A DNA stretch of 64,000 nucleotides from Diploptera punctata (GCA_030220185.1 JASPKZ010003434.1:496001-560000), one strand, 5' to 3'; numbered from the stretch's first letter, positions 44,711-56,977 are shown. Numbers and translations: made by a program. The notes: generated from the letters alone by a model not told the origin.

Positions 44711-44775
44711 AAAAATCGAGGTCGGTAGGATTCGAAACCCTGAGAAATTTTGATTTCAAATCGGCCACGCTGCTG
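44711..44775 (-). pseudogene. tRNA-Ser relic
   Basis: The reverse complement holds AGCAGCGTGGCCGATTTGAAATC and TTTCGAATCCTACCGACCTCG. The D arm and most of the variable arm are deleted, and it has a T-run 3' flank like the array units. Confidence 0.6.
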
Positions 44776-44865
44776 ATTTGTTTTACAATATGCCTACACT
44801 ATTTGTAAACACTGCGAAATTTTGTTTATGTCGTGGGTTAATTCACGTATTAAATACATTTAAAA

Positions 44866-45632
44866 CTAGCTAATACCCGGCGTGCACTGCTACGCCTAAA
44901 ACATTAAATTAAATTGCCTATGATATACATGTCCACCGCTGTTGTTCTCGAGGTAGCGTGCTGTCTTGTCACGGAGCGGGCCCGGGTTCGATTCCCGGTC
45001 GGGACAGGCTCCTGGGTGAGGTTATTTTCGGGGTTTTTCCTCACCTGTAAGACAAATGTCACTCGAAGCTTGGGATCCAACGGTTCTCAAAAATCATCTG
45101 GCCATCATTATCATCCTTATAATTATCATCATCATCCCTCACCGGTGGTGGAAAGCAACGGGAAGCTACCACACCTATAATTCCCTAGTAAAGCTGCAAA
45201 GCATAGCATGGAAATGCTATGATTGCAGTGAAAGACCTGCCCTCGGGCAGAACACTATGGAATGATTTAAATTGCGACGAAAGAATCATGGCGGTTGCTC
45301 GAGTCAATGTTTAATTTCGGATTTGAGATTACACTCCACTTTTAATAACCGAATTTAGTAGATTTTAGGAGAATACCTTTGGGTTTATTTTAATAGCATA
45401 AACTGAATTTCGTTTTGTGAAACATTTGAGATTATGACCGCTAGAGCGATTTTTAAATTTTTGTTTTCAAATGAGCTCCTACGCCTAATGGTTTCATTTA
45501 CAAAATTGCATTTTACTATAAACACGCACGTATTCGAATGCAACGTTGTATCAAAATTTAATGTCAATCGATTGGCCACTTTCCGAGTTTTAACAGCACA
45601 ACCACACGCAAGTTGAATTTTTATATATAGAG
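44866..45632 (+). repeat. Repeat T copy with nested SINE
   Basis: It starts AACTAGCTAATACCCGGCGTG and ends AAGTTGAATTTTTATATATAGAGAT. SINE-A at 44931-45262 sits inside it. No coding content. Confidence 0.5.
44931..45262 (+). mobile_element. SINE family A copy
   Basis: Head GTCCACCGCTGTTGTTCTCGAGG, box B GGGTTCGATTCCCGG, body and 3' hairpins as in the other copies. A TSD was not obvious. Confidence 0.9.
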
Positions 45633-45905
45633 ATGAGTTAGATCAAACAAATGCATGAAAATGTAATTATAAATAAATACTACAGTGTTAAGTCAAGTTA
45701 TGTTAATAATTTAACACAATTTTCTTTCTTCCTTCTAAAGTTTTAAGCTTAGTAAAATATTCGGTCGTAAAACAAGAAAACTAACATTTTTTTGTGATTG
45801 AAGTGTTTGGCAACATCGGATTCCATGCAGCTGATTTTATAGTTTGTTGAAAATATCTCTAAAAATCTCTCTCTCTTCTTTTAAGATTAATGTCGGTAAT
45901 AAGAT

Positions 45906-45908
<3 letters not shown>

Positions 45909-45944
<36 letters not shown>

Positions 45945-46360
45945 GTAATAATAATAATAGTAATAAAAATAATATGTTTTATTTTACCTGGCAGAATTTA
46001 AGCCTTAAGGCCTTGTAGTTTGGGTGGGGTACAGAAGTTGTTGATTAGTAATTATACTTTCTCATATGATAAAAATAAATATTACTACCCCTACAAACGA
46101 GATTATTGATCCAATAGATGTCTACCACTCAACCAGGTTAAAAAAATACAAAAATGAGTCTTACATATAATAAAATAAAAATAAATATTACATAGTATGT
46201 CTACAACATATTTATTATTTATAAAATATTTTGATTCAATCCAGATTTAACAAATGAAATATAAAATATGCAATATACAAAAAAATATTAATGACATAGA
46301 ATAAATTTAATTCTAGAGAAAAAATTAATTAGCCTATTTGATAACAGATAACTGTTATGG
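45909..46360 (-). mobile_element. LINE family D 3' UTR copies
   Basis: Two 3' ends lie side by side on the minus strand. One reads AAGGCCTTAAGGCTTAAATTC into an ATT tail (45909-45965). The other is AACCTGGTTGAGTGGTAGAC plus the UTR that matches 17830-18080. Confidence 0.6.
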
Positions 46361-46479
46361 TAAGTTATGGACCGTGTGGACCATAAAGTTTCTTACAGGT
46401 GAGGAAACACTCCGAAAAAAAAAATCTCCCCAGAAACTTTTCGCTGCATACTTGACAGTGGCGCTACCCACTTTTATGT

Positions 46480-46700
46480 GTTTTACAAGAAACGGCTATG
46501 AAAATAGATATTCATAAATGCTATTCTAAATTTTGCTTCTTGCAGTTAAGCGTCATATTTTCCCCTCTTATATTGTTGATGCATAATTGAGTACTATCAG
46601 TTTGGCGCTAGAGTTTAAAATGTAAAAAATAAACAAATAAACGTATTTTTCTCGAAACTTACATAGCTGCGCATAGCCGCTTGATGCATAACGCCACCTA
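46480..46700 (+). repeat. Dispersed repeat Z fragment
   Basis: It matches the 3' half of 34550-35000 (ATTCATAAATGCTATTCTAA, TTAAGCGTCATATTTTCCC, CGTATTTTTCTCGAAACTTA). Confidence 0.6.
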
Positions 46701-46802
46701 ATTAATACTAATTTGGTAACATTACCAATGAAGTACACTTAGGGCGATTAAATGTAGGCCTACTATTCACTTATGCCAAAGAATTAAGTTAAAAAAACAG
46801 AA

Positions 46803-46874
46803 AGGTCCCACTGAGATTTGAACTCGGATCGCTGGATTCAAAGTCCAGAGTGCTGACCATTACACCATGGAACC
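46803..46874 (-). tRNA. tRNA-Gln(TTG)
   Basis: The minus strand reads GGTTCCATGGTGTAATGG, then CTGGACTTTGAATCCAG (loop CTTTGAA, anticodon TTG), then GAGTTCAAATCTC and TGGGACC. The acceptor pairs with one T-G. Box A TGGTGTAATGG and box B GAGTTCAAATC are usable. It decodes CAA. A T-run follows within a few bases (CTTTCTGTTTTTTT). Confidence 0.93.
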
Positions 46875-47110
46875 GATAAACAATTATTTTTAAACGTTAA
46901 TAGATAAACAAAATAAGTAAGTTGCTGCCATTATGATACATTGAACCTTGGTCAGTTCTGTGAAGTGTCCAGAGTGGAGTTTTACTTCCTTCGCTAATAG
47001 ATGCCACTTTATGTACTGATAAAGTAAATTATATATAATAACTGGTTAAGGTTGATGTGTTAATGAGATAAACAAGTTGGAAATATACGAGTAGAAACAA
47101 ATATTCTATT

Positions 47111-47413
47111 CCATAGTGTTCTGCCCGAAGGCAGGTCTTTCACTGCAATCATAGAATTTTCTTGTTATGCTTTGCAGCTTTACTAGGGAATAATAAGTGT
47201 GGTAACTTCCGTTGCTTTCCACACCTGTGAAAGGTGTTGATGATTGGATGCTGCTCCGGGACTTTTGGGCCTTAAAGCTAACTGATATTTGTCTTACAGG
47301 TGAGGAAAAACCCCGGAAAAAACCTTACCCAGGATGCTTGCCCTGACCAGAAATCGAACCCGGGCCAGCTGAGTGACAAGGCAGCACGGTACCTCGATAC
47401 CACAGCGGTGGAC
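47111..47413 (-). mobile_element. SINE family A copy
   Basis: The minus strand has GTCCACCGCTGTGGTATCGAGG, box B GGGTTCGATTTCTGG, then CGGGGTTTTTCCTCACCTGT and the terminal CTGCCTTCGGGCAG hairpin. More diverged than the copy at 21563. Confidence 0.88.
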
Positions 47414-47499
47414 ACTAAACTAATTTATGTACACCAACTTGCCCATTTTGTCGCCCTACCTTGCCGACTCCTGGGATAGAATCCCTTTATACGTGAGTA

Positions 47500-49100
47500 A
47501 ACATGTTGACAATTGGACGGCGTTATGCAAGAACCTGCTATGCACCATTATGTAAGTTCCGAGAAAAATGCGTTTAAAGTTTTATTTTCGTACATTTTAA
47601 ACTCTAGCAAGATGTATTTAATTATTTCTGACTTGATAATCACTTATATGATAATATTGTACATACTGATTCGTACTGTAGCCTATGAGTAAAAACATTT
47701 TATATTTATTTTAACGGTCAATATTTCAATATTGAACATAAACGTAATGAGAATGTCAAAATCGTTCTCCATCATTTAGTTAAGCGCCGCAATAGGGCTT
47801 TCACACTGTTGATGCATATTAGAATGGGATATTTTATTACGTATCAATCACCAAGCGTCAAGGTAATGCGTATATACTGTTGATGTAAAATATTGTATCA
47901 TAATATTAGCAGAGTTTGCACAATACACTTTATTATTGATATGTGTTTATATATTGTATTGTTTTGTAATACTTCATACATACTACATTATGAAATGTGT
48001 GTGTTAAATGAATGATGTTTTCTAAATAAAACCAATTGTTCCATACAATTACAGTACATACAAAAAAACACATAAAAACTGAAAAAAAAAAAAAAAAGGC
48101 ATGCTGTAACAATTTTGTGAAATATTTTTTAGAGTAAAAAATATCGATAGACGTCCATCAACTTGCTCACTAAATTTCTATTTTGAACTATAATAGGGCC
48201 TATGTTTTTAAAAGGCATATAGGCCTACATGACTAATAATATGTTTATGAAACTGTACACAATATTTAAAATAAGTAGAAAAACAGTAAATAATATAAAT
48301 AATTTATCCCACACTTTTAATATGAATTATTCACATTGGAAATTTATATATATACACATATTAAACATTATCAAACAAAAATTAAAAAAAATATATATAC
48401 ACTTCATTTCACGAAAAGAAAAATAAGGGAACGAATTTTACTAACTGATGAACAGTGGATTTCCTAAATCCATTGCCTATTACAATGACCTCCGAATTGA
48501 CAAGCACCTGATTTTTTATCTTTATGTTTATAAAATAGGAGTATATGGACTTCATGTACGAAAATTATATGATTCACATAATAAATAAAACTCTTACATA
48601 CCTGCAGTGAGACAAAAAAAATGCCTTTCCATTTTCAGGGCAGTTCTTATAAGCCATAATTAAAATTTTCTGAGCTCTGGATGTCATTATAACATTAAAA
48701 AATCACACTGACTTGACAATCTTCACTCTGTATTGTAGCGCCAAACCAACCATACTCAGTTATGCATCAACAATATAAGAGCGGGGGCTACATGATGCAA
48801 TATTCAGATTAATGTTTATGAAGATATAGTTTCATAGTCATTTATTGCAAAACACAGAATCTCTAATAGGATTGATGCGTTTACATTTTTCTTTAATAAT
48901 AAGGCTATATTCAAAGAATGGCGCTAAAAGTGTGCGTACACTTATTTCATGAGCCAGTGCAGCAGATGGCATCAAAATCTCATTTTCTTCATGGTGCTTA
49001 GCCGTCCTATTAGCTCTAGTCGAAACCTGTGTTGTCGCATTGTCCAACATGGCGCTAGCAGTCACTTGTACTCCGATCGAATATTCACAGATGGTACCTG
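47500..49100 (-). repeat. Repeat Z fragments, minus orientation
   Basis: Pieces at about 47500-47640, 47700-47890 and 48660-49060 match the 34550 copy in reverse. Examples are CGGCGTTATGCAAGAACC, AAGTTCCGAGAAAAATGCG, GCAGCAGATGGCATCAAAAT and CACTTATTTCATGAGCCAG. AT-rich sequence without genes lies between. Confidence 0.55.
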
Positions 49101-49197
49101 GCATATAACATCCCACATAATTGCTACATTATTTGAATAAATTTGTTTGAAATTATAATATAAGTTTCAGATTTTATCCTTCTCAATGGGGTATAAA

Positions 49198-49396
49198 AGA
49201 CGGGCATAGAAGCTTCTTGTACAAAACCCTGAGGGAAAACGCCCAGTTAGTAGGCCAAGAATAAGGTGTGAGAATATAATAATCATGGTTTCAGGCAAGC
49301 AGCTTATACAGGATTTGATGGAAACCAATACTTCAGGATAGAATGCATGGAGAGCAAGACCGCGCGGCCATGAACCTACGGGTTTAAATGTGCCAG
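49198..49396 (+). mobile_element. RTE 3' fragment, old
   Basis: AGAAGCTTCTTGTACAAAAC, GAAAACGCCCAGTTAGTAGG and GGCCATGAACCTACGGGTTT identify the family tail. Frameshifted, without the tetranucleotide tail. Confidence 0.85.
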
Positions 49397-49864
49397 AATT
49401 AATAATTCCAAAAATATAGAAAAAATGCATTTAAAAATATGGAACATATTCTACATGTCAAAATATAGGTAACACGATATGATCTAAGAACGCCAAAACA
49501 TGCACAATGTAGTATGACAAAATGTATACAGAAATTTGATCTCAATAAGTCCTACGAAAATATTAAACATGGAACAAATAAAAAAGTAAATAGAGAATTC
49601 AATCAATATTTATTTTTGCATTGTAACTAAAAACAAATTAGGAAGAATATGACATAGAATATACCTGAACCCTTATATAATGCAGGTACTTTATTAAAGA
49701 AATATAGTCCACAACGAGAAGAATGTAAGCAAGGGACGAAAGGGGGTACGGGAAATTGCAAACAATACAATGGCTTACAACCTGAGAATTTAGGAACTGT
49801 GCATGATGTCACTCACATCTGCAGATTACTTCATGCGTATTCAATATTATGTTAAATATTTTGT

Positions 49865-50756
49865 ACTAGAGCATGCCATTAAATCTTTAGAGAATGAGGA
49901 AGGCTTACAACTCAATGGTATTAATAAGCTGTTAGTTTATGCTGATGATGTAGTACTATTGGCCGATAGTGAGGGGATACAAAAGGCCTACACGCAAACA
50001 CTATTGAGTAACACTAAGAAATTAGGACTGGAAGTAAATATCAATAAAACTAAATATATGGTCACACGTAGAAATTCATTAAATAATGGAAATGGACAGC
50101 TAATGACAAATGAGGGAAATTTTGAGGAAGTGGCTGAATTCAAATACCTAGGAACAATAATCACAAATAGGAATGAGATGCACAAAGAAATTAAACATAG
50201 GCTCAATTCTGGAAATGCGTGCTATTATGCATTGCAGAGACTATTGATGTCCCAACTCCTTTCAAAAAACGTTAAACTGAAAATATATAAAACTATTATT
50301 CTACCAGTTATATTATATGGGTGCGAAACATGGACTCTTACTTTAAGAGAGGAAAGGAGATTACAAGTATTTGAGAATAAAGTACTTAGGAAAATTTTTG
50401 GACCAAAGAGAGATGAACAGATGAATGGAGAAGACTACATAACGATGAACTACATGGTCTTTACAGGAAGCCAGATATAATAAGAACAGTTAAGTCTCGT
50501 AGACTGCGATGGGCAGGACATGTTGCACGTATGGGGAATGAAAGACTTGCATGGAAGCTTCTTGTAGGAAAGCCAGAGGGAAAACGACCAGTTGGTAGAC
50601 CAAGAATGAGAATCATTAACTATGATTTGAGGGAAGTAGATTATACAGGGAATGATTGGAAAGCATTAGCTCAGGATAGGGATGTACGGAGAGCTTATGT
50701 CCGTGCGGTCATGAACCTACGGGTTCGATAGTGCCAGTGAGTAAGTAAGTAAGTAA
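49865..50756 (+). mobile_element. RTE 5'-truncated copy with TSD
   Basis: The 14-bp TSD GTTAAATATTTTGT lies at 49851-49864 and 50757-50770. It opens in RT with LEHAIKSLENEEGLQLNGIN and keeps YADDVVLLAD. It runs open to about 50480, then frameshifts where bases are lost near 50420 and again in GRPRMR. It ends GATAGTGCCAGTGAGTAAG plus GTAA units. It is nearly identical to the full-length element. Confidence 0.95.
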
Positions 50757-50929
50757 GTTAAATATTTTGTGTTTTACGGTTATTAATTTTTCTCTTCATA
50801 TTCAGTTTAGTTACTTTATATTTTAATGTTTCGTAGTTCACTGTGAGGTAAGGATAAATTATGTCCGTCAGACTCGGTACTAACACGCCCACTCAGCGTC
50901 TAAAACGAAGGTAAGTTATAGTACAATCC

Positions 50930-51235
50930 TTCATGATATAATTTGCTGAGTATGTAATACCTTCTCCTTTCATACATTTCATCTGTGCACTGTAACAAAG
51001 AATACCTCTGCTATTAGTCGTTCAAAATATCTCTGCAGGCGGAAAAATTGCGAAGCTCTCTTTGTTGTTACACGTCACGTCATCTAGGGCAGTGTTCACT
51101 GTCAGCGTCCCACGTCCCATTCCCCTCTGCACTCAGAGATAGCAGTGTCACGAGTTCTATTCCTGCATAAACACGACTGCAGTGCCCTCCGTCAACAACT
51201 GCGCTTACTTCTTAAACGGGTAATAACATTGGTAT
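50930..51235 (-). repeat. Dispersed repeat U, minus orientation
   Basis: The reverse of 23455-23660 (TCTCTGCAGGCGGAA, CGTCCCACGTCCCATTCCCC, CGACTGCAGTGCCCTC). It abuts the tRNA-Leu array. Confidence 0.75.
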
Positions 51236-51273
51236 TAGCAAGTAGACTGTAAATAATAACAACCGGATTGCAT

Positions 51274-51391
51274 GTCAGAATGGCCGAGCGGTCTAAGGCG
51301 CCAGACTCAAGGTACGTTCCTTGTCTGCTTTGCAGACTTGTAAGAATTCTGGTCCTCTCTGAGGGCGTGGGTTCGAATCCCACTTCTGACA
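51274..51391 (+). tRNA. tRNA-Leu(CAA) unit 1, intron-containing
   Basis: Acceptor GTCAGAA/TTCTGAC with A discriminator. The anticodon loop starts CTCAAG (anticodon CAA), followed by an intron of about 35-40 bases (GTACGTTCCTTGTCTGC...). Then TCTGG, the long variable arm CCTCTCTGAGGG and box B GGGTTCGAATCCC. T8 terminator. Decodes UUG. Confidence 0.93.
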
Positions 51392-51598
51392 CTTTTTTTT
51401 TAACTTTAGAAAACAAAAAATACTACAACGCCTATTATTATTGTTTTCAATGCGCAATTTAATATTAATTCTTGAGGGAAGCTAAAAAAAATCACAAAAT
51501 ATTTCCTTAGACAATATTCTATATATAACCACGTTTCAGGTATATTTTTATTATTCGTATTAGCAAGTAGTCTATAAATAATAACCCACTGTCTCCAT

Positions 51599-51650
51599 GT
51601 CAGAATGGCCGAGCGGTCTAAGGCGCCAGACTCAAGGTACGTTCCTTATC
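51599..51650 (+). pseudogene. tRNA-Leu 5' half, unit 2
   Basis: Identical to intact units through ACGTTCCTTATCT in the intron, then jumps directly to the 3' flank TTTAACTTTAG. The 3' exon is deleted. Confidence 0.9.
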
Positions 51651-51854
51651 TTTAACTTTAGAAAACAAAAAAAAAATACTACAACGCCTATTATTATTGT
51701 TTTCAATGCGCAATTTAATATTAATTCTTGAGGGAAGCTAAAAAAAATCACAAAATATTTCCTTAGACAATATTCTATATATAACCACGTTTCAGGTATA
51801 TTTTTATTATCCGTATTAGCAAGTAGTCTATAAATAATAACCCACAGTCTCCAT

Positions 51855-51972
51855 GTCGGAATGGCCGAGCGGTCTAAGGCGCCAGACTCAAGGTACGTTC
51901 CTTGTCTGCTTTGCAGACTTGAAATAATTCTGGTCCTCTCTGAGGGCGTGGGTTCGAATCCCACTTCTGACA
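51855..51972 (+). tRNA. tRNA-Leu(CAA) unit 3
   Basis: Intact apart from a G-T pair in the acceptor (GTCGGAA) and small intron changes. Confidence 0.85.
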
Positions 51973-52176
51973 CTTTTTTAACTTTAGAAAACAAAAAATG
52001 CTACAACGCCTATTATTATTGCTTTCAATGCGCAATTTAATATTAATTCTTGAGGGAAGCTAAAAAAAATCACAAAATATTTCCTTAGACAATATTCTAT
52101 ATATAACCACGTTTCAGGTATATTTTTATTATTCGTATTAGCAAGTAGTCTATAAATAATAACACACAATCTCCGT

Positions 52177-52294
52177 GTCAGAATGGCCGAGCGGTCTAAG
52201 GCGCCAGACTCAAGGTACGTTCTTTGTCTGCTTTGCAGACTTGTAAGAATTCTGGTCCTCTCTGAGGGCGTGAGTTCGAATCCCACTTCTGACA
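52177..52294 (+). tRNA. tRNA-Leu(CAA) unit 4
   Basis: Anticodon and intron intact. The T stem has one A-C mismatch (GTGAG/CCCAC). The T-run after the gene is missing (ACTTTAG only). Confidence 0.7.
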
Positions 52295-52476
52295 CTTTAG
52301 AAAACAAAAAATACTTCGACGCTATTATTGTTTTCAATGCCCAATTTAATATTAATTCTTGAGGGAAGCTAAAAAAAATCACAAAATATTTCTTTAGACA
52401 ATATTCTATATATAACCACTTTTCAGGTATATTTTTATTAGCAAGTAGTCTCTAAATAATAACCCACAGTCTCCAC

Positions 52477-52529
52477 GTCAGAATGGCCGAGCGGTCTAAG
52501 GCGCCAGACTCAAGGTACGTTCCTTGTCT
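52477..52529 (+). pseudogene. tRNA-Leu 5' half, unit 5
   Basis: Same truncation as unit 2: after TTCCTTGTCT the sequence passes straight into TTAACTTTAG. Confidence 0.9.
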
Positions 52530-52730
52530 TTAACTTTAGAAAACAAAAAAAATGCTACAACGCCTATTATTATTGTTTTCAATGCGCAATTTAATATTAA
52601 TTTTGAGGGAAGCTAAAAAAAAATCACAAAATATTTCCTTAGACAATATTCTATATATAACCACGTTTCAGGTATATTTTTATTATCCGTATTAGCAAGT
52701 AGTCTATAAATAATAACCCACAGTCTCCAT

Positions 52731-52853
52731 GTCAGAATGGCCGAGCGGTCTAAGGCGCCAGGCTCAAGGTACGTTCCTTGTCTGCTTTGCAGATTGCAAG
52801 AACAAGAATTCTGGTCTTCTCTGAGGGCGTGGGTTGGAATCCCACTTCTGACA
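52731..52853 (+). pseudogene. tRNA-Leu(CAA)-like unit 6
   Basis: Box B is GGGTTGGAATCC, losing the invariant C56. The intron has an extra AAGAAC repeat. Anticodon CAA retained. Confidence 0.75.
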
Positions 52854-53049
52854 CTTTTTTTAACTTTAGAAAACAAAAAATGCTACAAAGCCTATTATTA
52901 TTGTTTTCAACGCGCAATTTAATATTAATTCTTGAGGGAAGCTAAAAAAAATCAGAAAATATTTCCTTAGACAATATTCTATAGGCCTATATAACCATGT
53001 TTCAGGTATATTTTTATTATTCGTATTAGCAAGTAGTCTATAAATAATA

Positions 53050-54160
53050 ATAAGTAAAAGGTTCGCCCGAATGGGCATTGATTATATTTAATCTTTGCTA
53101 TATTCGTTCAGTGTTTTTGTTCTTTGGGCACTTCTGTATGTGGTACCGTTCGCATCTGTGACCACACAAAGCACATATACATTTTTCATTTGGGTCGTGG
53201 TACTTCTTGTTTTCACACACTTTGTGATGAAAACCGTGCACTGCGTAACGTGGCACAACATGTCGCTGCTCCTGGTTAGCTTTTGTCCAGTTCCTCTCTA
53301 TCACGGCTCCCGTAGCATAGAAATCAAGGTCTATCTCCCTCTCCTTCAATTTGCTTCGGTGTACGAGTTCTGTGTAGGGGCCGGTAGTTGGTAGAAGGTG
53401 TTTCATCCTCAGATCTTCTGCGTAGAACGACTCTCTTGCAAGTTCATATACAAGTCTCGACGGGGTTGTTTTCCTCACCCTTAGAACCACTTTAAGGAAA
53501 CGTGCCTTAACCTTCTCTATCCTTTCGAGATCGCTAAGTGACAGTTTCTCCCATATTATGTTATGCCGTATGTTATGATTGAATATATCGTTGTATCGAA
53601 TAATGTCATGCCGTGGGTAGTGACAGTCGGGCTAGATTTTTTAAGCTGTAGATTGCTCTTGTGGCTGCTGCTGTTTTCTCTTGTATATGTTGGTTGAATG
53701 ATCGTAATGTTGTTTGGAGTGTCATGACTAGGTATGTGAATTTGTTAACTGTCTTTAGTGGTTCGTCATTCAGCATTAGGATATCTTCTTGTGTGGCTCT
53801 TCCTCCTATTCTAAATGTTAATTGGACTGTCTTTTCTGGGTTGATGGTGAGTTTGTTTTTGTCGACCCATTGTTCTAGTTCCTGTAGTGCCGCTTGCAAT
53901 TCTGTTTTGTTTGGACTTCCTAGCATCATATCATCCGCATACATGATCAATGTCGTTTCCTGCATGTTTTTCAGTATGTCGGTGATATCGGACGTTACTG
54001 CATTGAAAAGAAGTGGGCTCATAGGATCCCCTTGTAGGACACCATTGGTCTGATGGATTGCGTTTGATGTGTCTATTCCATCATCAATTTCGACGAGGTT
54101 GTATGCCAGAATGTTTTCTATTATATTACTGAGCGGACGAGATTCCCCTATCATATGCTT
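53050..54160 (-). mobile_element. LINE family B inserted in the tRNA-Leu array
   Basis: The RT part (54154-53606) holds NGVLQGDPMSPLLFNAV and catalytic MYADDMML. Then a shift leads to VKFTYL-type and ARLSLPTA segments. The C-terminal frame (53490-53098) ends in CICALCGHRCERYHIQKC. The array resumes in a different phase, so about one unit was lost or rearranged. No clear TSD was found. Confidence 0.9.
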
Positions 54161-54285
54161 AAGGGAAGCTAAAAAAAATCACAAAATATTTCCTTAGACA
54201 ATATTCTATATATAACCACGTTTCAGGTATATTTTTATTATCCGTATTAGCAAGTAGTCCCTAAATAATAAACAACAGTCTCCAC

Positions 54286-54403
54286 GTCAGAATGGCCGAG
54301 CGGTCTAAGGCGCCAGACTCAAGGTATGTTCCTTGTCTGCTTTGCAGACTTGTAAGAATTCTGGTCCTCTCTGAGGGCGTGGGTTCGAATCCCACTTCTG
54401 ACA
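54286..54403 (+). tRNA. tRNA-Leu(CAA) unit 7
   Basis: All arms intact. The intron starts GTATGTTCC. First unit after the LINE. Confidence 0.9.
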
Positions 54404-54607
54404 CTTCTTTAACTTTAGAAAACAAAAAATACTACAAAGCCTATTATTATTGTTTTCAATGAGCAAATTAATATTAATTCTTGAGGGAAGATAAAAAAAA
54501 TCACAAAATATTTCCTTAGACAATATTCTATATATAACCATGTTTCAGGTATATTTTTATTATTCGTATTAGCAAGTAGTCTATAAATAATAACCCACAG
54601 TCTCCAT

Positions 54608-54725
54608 GTCAGAATGGCCGAGCGGTCTAAGGCGCCAGACTCAAGGTACGTTCCTTGTCTGCTTTGCAGACTTGTAAGAATTCTGGTCCTCTCTGAGGGC
54701 GTGGGTTCAAATCCCACTTCTGACA
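54608..54725 (+). tRNA. tRNA-Leu(CAA) unit 8
   Basis: Intact. Box B GGGTTCAAATCCC has an acceptable G57A change. Confidence 0.88.
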
Positions 54726-54932
54726 CTTTTTTTTTAACTTTAGAAAACAAAAAATACTACAACGCCTATTATTATTGTTTTCAATGCGCAATTTAATATT
54801 AATTCTTGAGGGAAGCTAAAAAAAATCACAAAATATTTCCTTAGACAATATTCTATATATAACTACGTTTCAGGTATATTTTTATTATTCGTATTAGCAA
54901 GTAGTCTATAAATAATAACCCACAGTCCACAT

Positions 54933-55050
54933 GTCAGAATGGCCGAGCGGTCTAAGGCGTCAGACTCAAGGTACGTTCCTTGTCTGCTTTGCAGACTTGT
55001 AAGAATTCTTGTCCTCTCTGAGGGCGTGGGTTCGAATCCCACTTCTGACA
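54933..55050 (+). tRNA. tRNA-Leu(CAA) unit 9
   Basis: The anticodon stem is weakened (TCAGA against TCTTG). Otherwise intact with a T8 terminator. Confidence 0.65.
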
Positions 55051-55359
55051 CTTTTTTTTAACTTTAGAAAACAAAAAATACTACAACGCCTATTATTATT
55101 GTTTTCAATGCGCAATTTAATATTAATTCTTGAGGGAAGCTAAAAAAAATCACAAAATATTTCCTTAGACAATATTCTATATTATATAACCACGTTTCAG
55201 GTAGATTTTTCTTCTTCTTATTCTTCTTCTTCCGAATGCAGTATTGGGTGATGATGCCTGTTCTGCGACTACAAAAACTGATCTTTCCATCGGTTAAAAG
55301 GTATATTTTTATTATCCGTATTAGCAAGAAGTCTATAAATAATAACCCACAGTCTCCAT

Positions 55360-55477
55360 GTCAAAATGGCCGAGCGGTCTAAGGCGCCAGACTCAAGGTA
55401 CGTTCCTTGTCTGCTTTGCAGACTTGTAAGAATTCCGGTCCTTTCTGAGGGCGTGGGTTCGAATCCCACTTCTGACA
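55360..55477 (+). tRNA. tRNA-Leu(CAA) unit 10
   Basis: One acceptor mismatch (GTCAAAA); the remainder is intact. Preceded by a spacer insert TTCTTCTTCTTATTC...CATCGGTTAAAAGG. Confidence 0.75.
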
Positions 55478-55683
55478 TTTTTTTAAACTTTAGAAAACAA
55501 AAAATACTACAACGCCTATTATTATTGTTTTCAATGTGCAATTTAATATTAATTCTTGAGGGAAGCTAAAAAAAAATCACTAAATATTTCCTTAGACAAT
55601 ATTCTATATATAACCACGTTTCAGGTATATTTTTATTATTCGTATTACCACGTAGTCTATAAATAATAATCCGCGGTCTCCAT

Positions 55684-55799
55684 GTTAGAATGGCCGAGCG
55701 GTCTAAGGTGCTGGACTCAAGGTATGTTCCGTGCCTGCTTTGCAGACTTGTAAGAATTCTGGTCCTCTCTGAGGGCGTGGGTTCGAATTACCCTTGACA
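55684..55799 (+). pseudogene. tRNA-Leu-like unit 11
   Basis: The 3' end GAATTACCCTTGACA has lost two bases of T stem and acceptor. The anticodon stem also differs (GCTGGACTCAAGG). Confidence 0.85.
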
Positions 55800-55999
55800 C
55801 TTTAAAAAATAAAAAATGCTTCAACGCCTATTATTATTGTTTTCAATGCGCAATTTAATATTAATTCTTGAGGGAAGCTAAAAGAAAGTCACTAAATATT
55901 TCCTTAGACAATATTCTATATATGTATAACCACGTTTCAGCTATATTTTTATTATTCGTATTAGCAAGTAGTCTATAAGTAATAATCCGCGGTCTCCAT

Positions 56000-56115
56000 G
56001 TCAGAATGGCCGAGCGGTCTAAGGCGCCAGACTCAAGGTACATTCCTTGTTTGCTTTGCGGACTTGTAAGAATTCTGATCCTCTCTGATGGCGTGGGTTC
56101 GAATTACCCTTGACA
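56000..56115 (+). pseudogene. tRNA-Leu-like unit 12
   Basis: Same defective GAATTACCCTTGACA 3' end; the 5' half is intact. Confidence 0.85.
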
Positions 56116-56322
56116 CTTTTTTTAAACTTTAAAAAACAAAAAATGCTTCAACGCCTATTATTATTGTTTTCAATGCGCAATTTAATATTAATTCTTGAGG
56201 GAAGCTAAAAAAAAGTCGCTAAATATTTCCTTACACAATATTCTATATATAACCACGTTTCAGCTATATTTTTATTATTCGTATTAGCAAGTAGTCTATA
56301 AGTAATAATCCGCGGTCTCCAT

Positions 56323-56438
56323 GTCAGAATGGCCGAGCGGTCTAAGGCGCCAGACTCAAGGTACATTCCTTGTTTGCTTTGCGGACTTGTAAGAATTCTG
56401 GTCCTCTCTGATGGCGTGGGTTCGAATTACCCTTGACA
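56323..56438 (+). pseudogene. tRNA-Leu-like unit 13
   Basis: Same defective 3' end; close copy of unit 12. Confidence 0.85.
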
Positions 56439-56652
56439 CTTTTTTTTAAACTTTAAAAAACAAAAAATGCTTCAACGCCTATTATTATTGTTTTCAATGC
56501 GCAATTTAATATTAATTCTTGAGGGAAGCTAAAAAAAAGTCGCTAAATATTTCCTTAGACAATATTCTATATATAACCACGTTTCAGATATATTTTTATT
56601 ATTCGTATTAGCAATTAGGCCTAGTCTATAAGTAATAATCCGCTGTCTCCAT

Positions 56653-56770
56653 GTCAGAATGGCCGAGCGGTCTAAGGCGCCAGACTCAAGGTACGTTTCT
56701 TGTCTGCTTTGCAGACTTGTAAGAATTCTGGTCCTCTCTGAGGGCGTGGGTTCGAATCCCACTTCTGACA
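56653..56770 (+). tRNA. tRNA-Leu(CAA) unit 14
   Basis: All arms intact. The 3' flank is GTTTTTTT. Confidence 0.92.
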
Positions 56771-56977
56771 GTTTTTTTTAACTTTAGAAAACAAAAAATA
56801 CTACAACGCCTATTATTATTGTTTTCAATGCGCAATTTAATATTAATTCTTGAGGGAAGCTAAAAAAAAATCACAAAATATTTCCTTAGACAATATTCTA
56901 TATATAACTACGTTTCAGGTATATTTTTATTATTCGTATTAGCAAGTAGTCTATAAATAATAACCCACAGTCCATAT

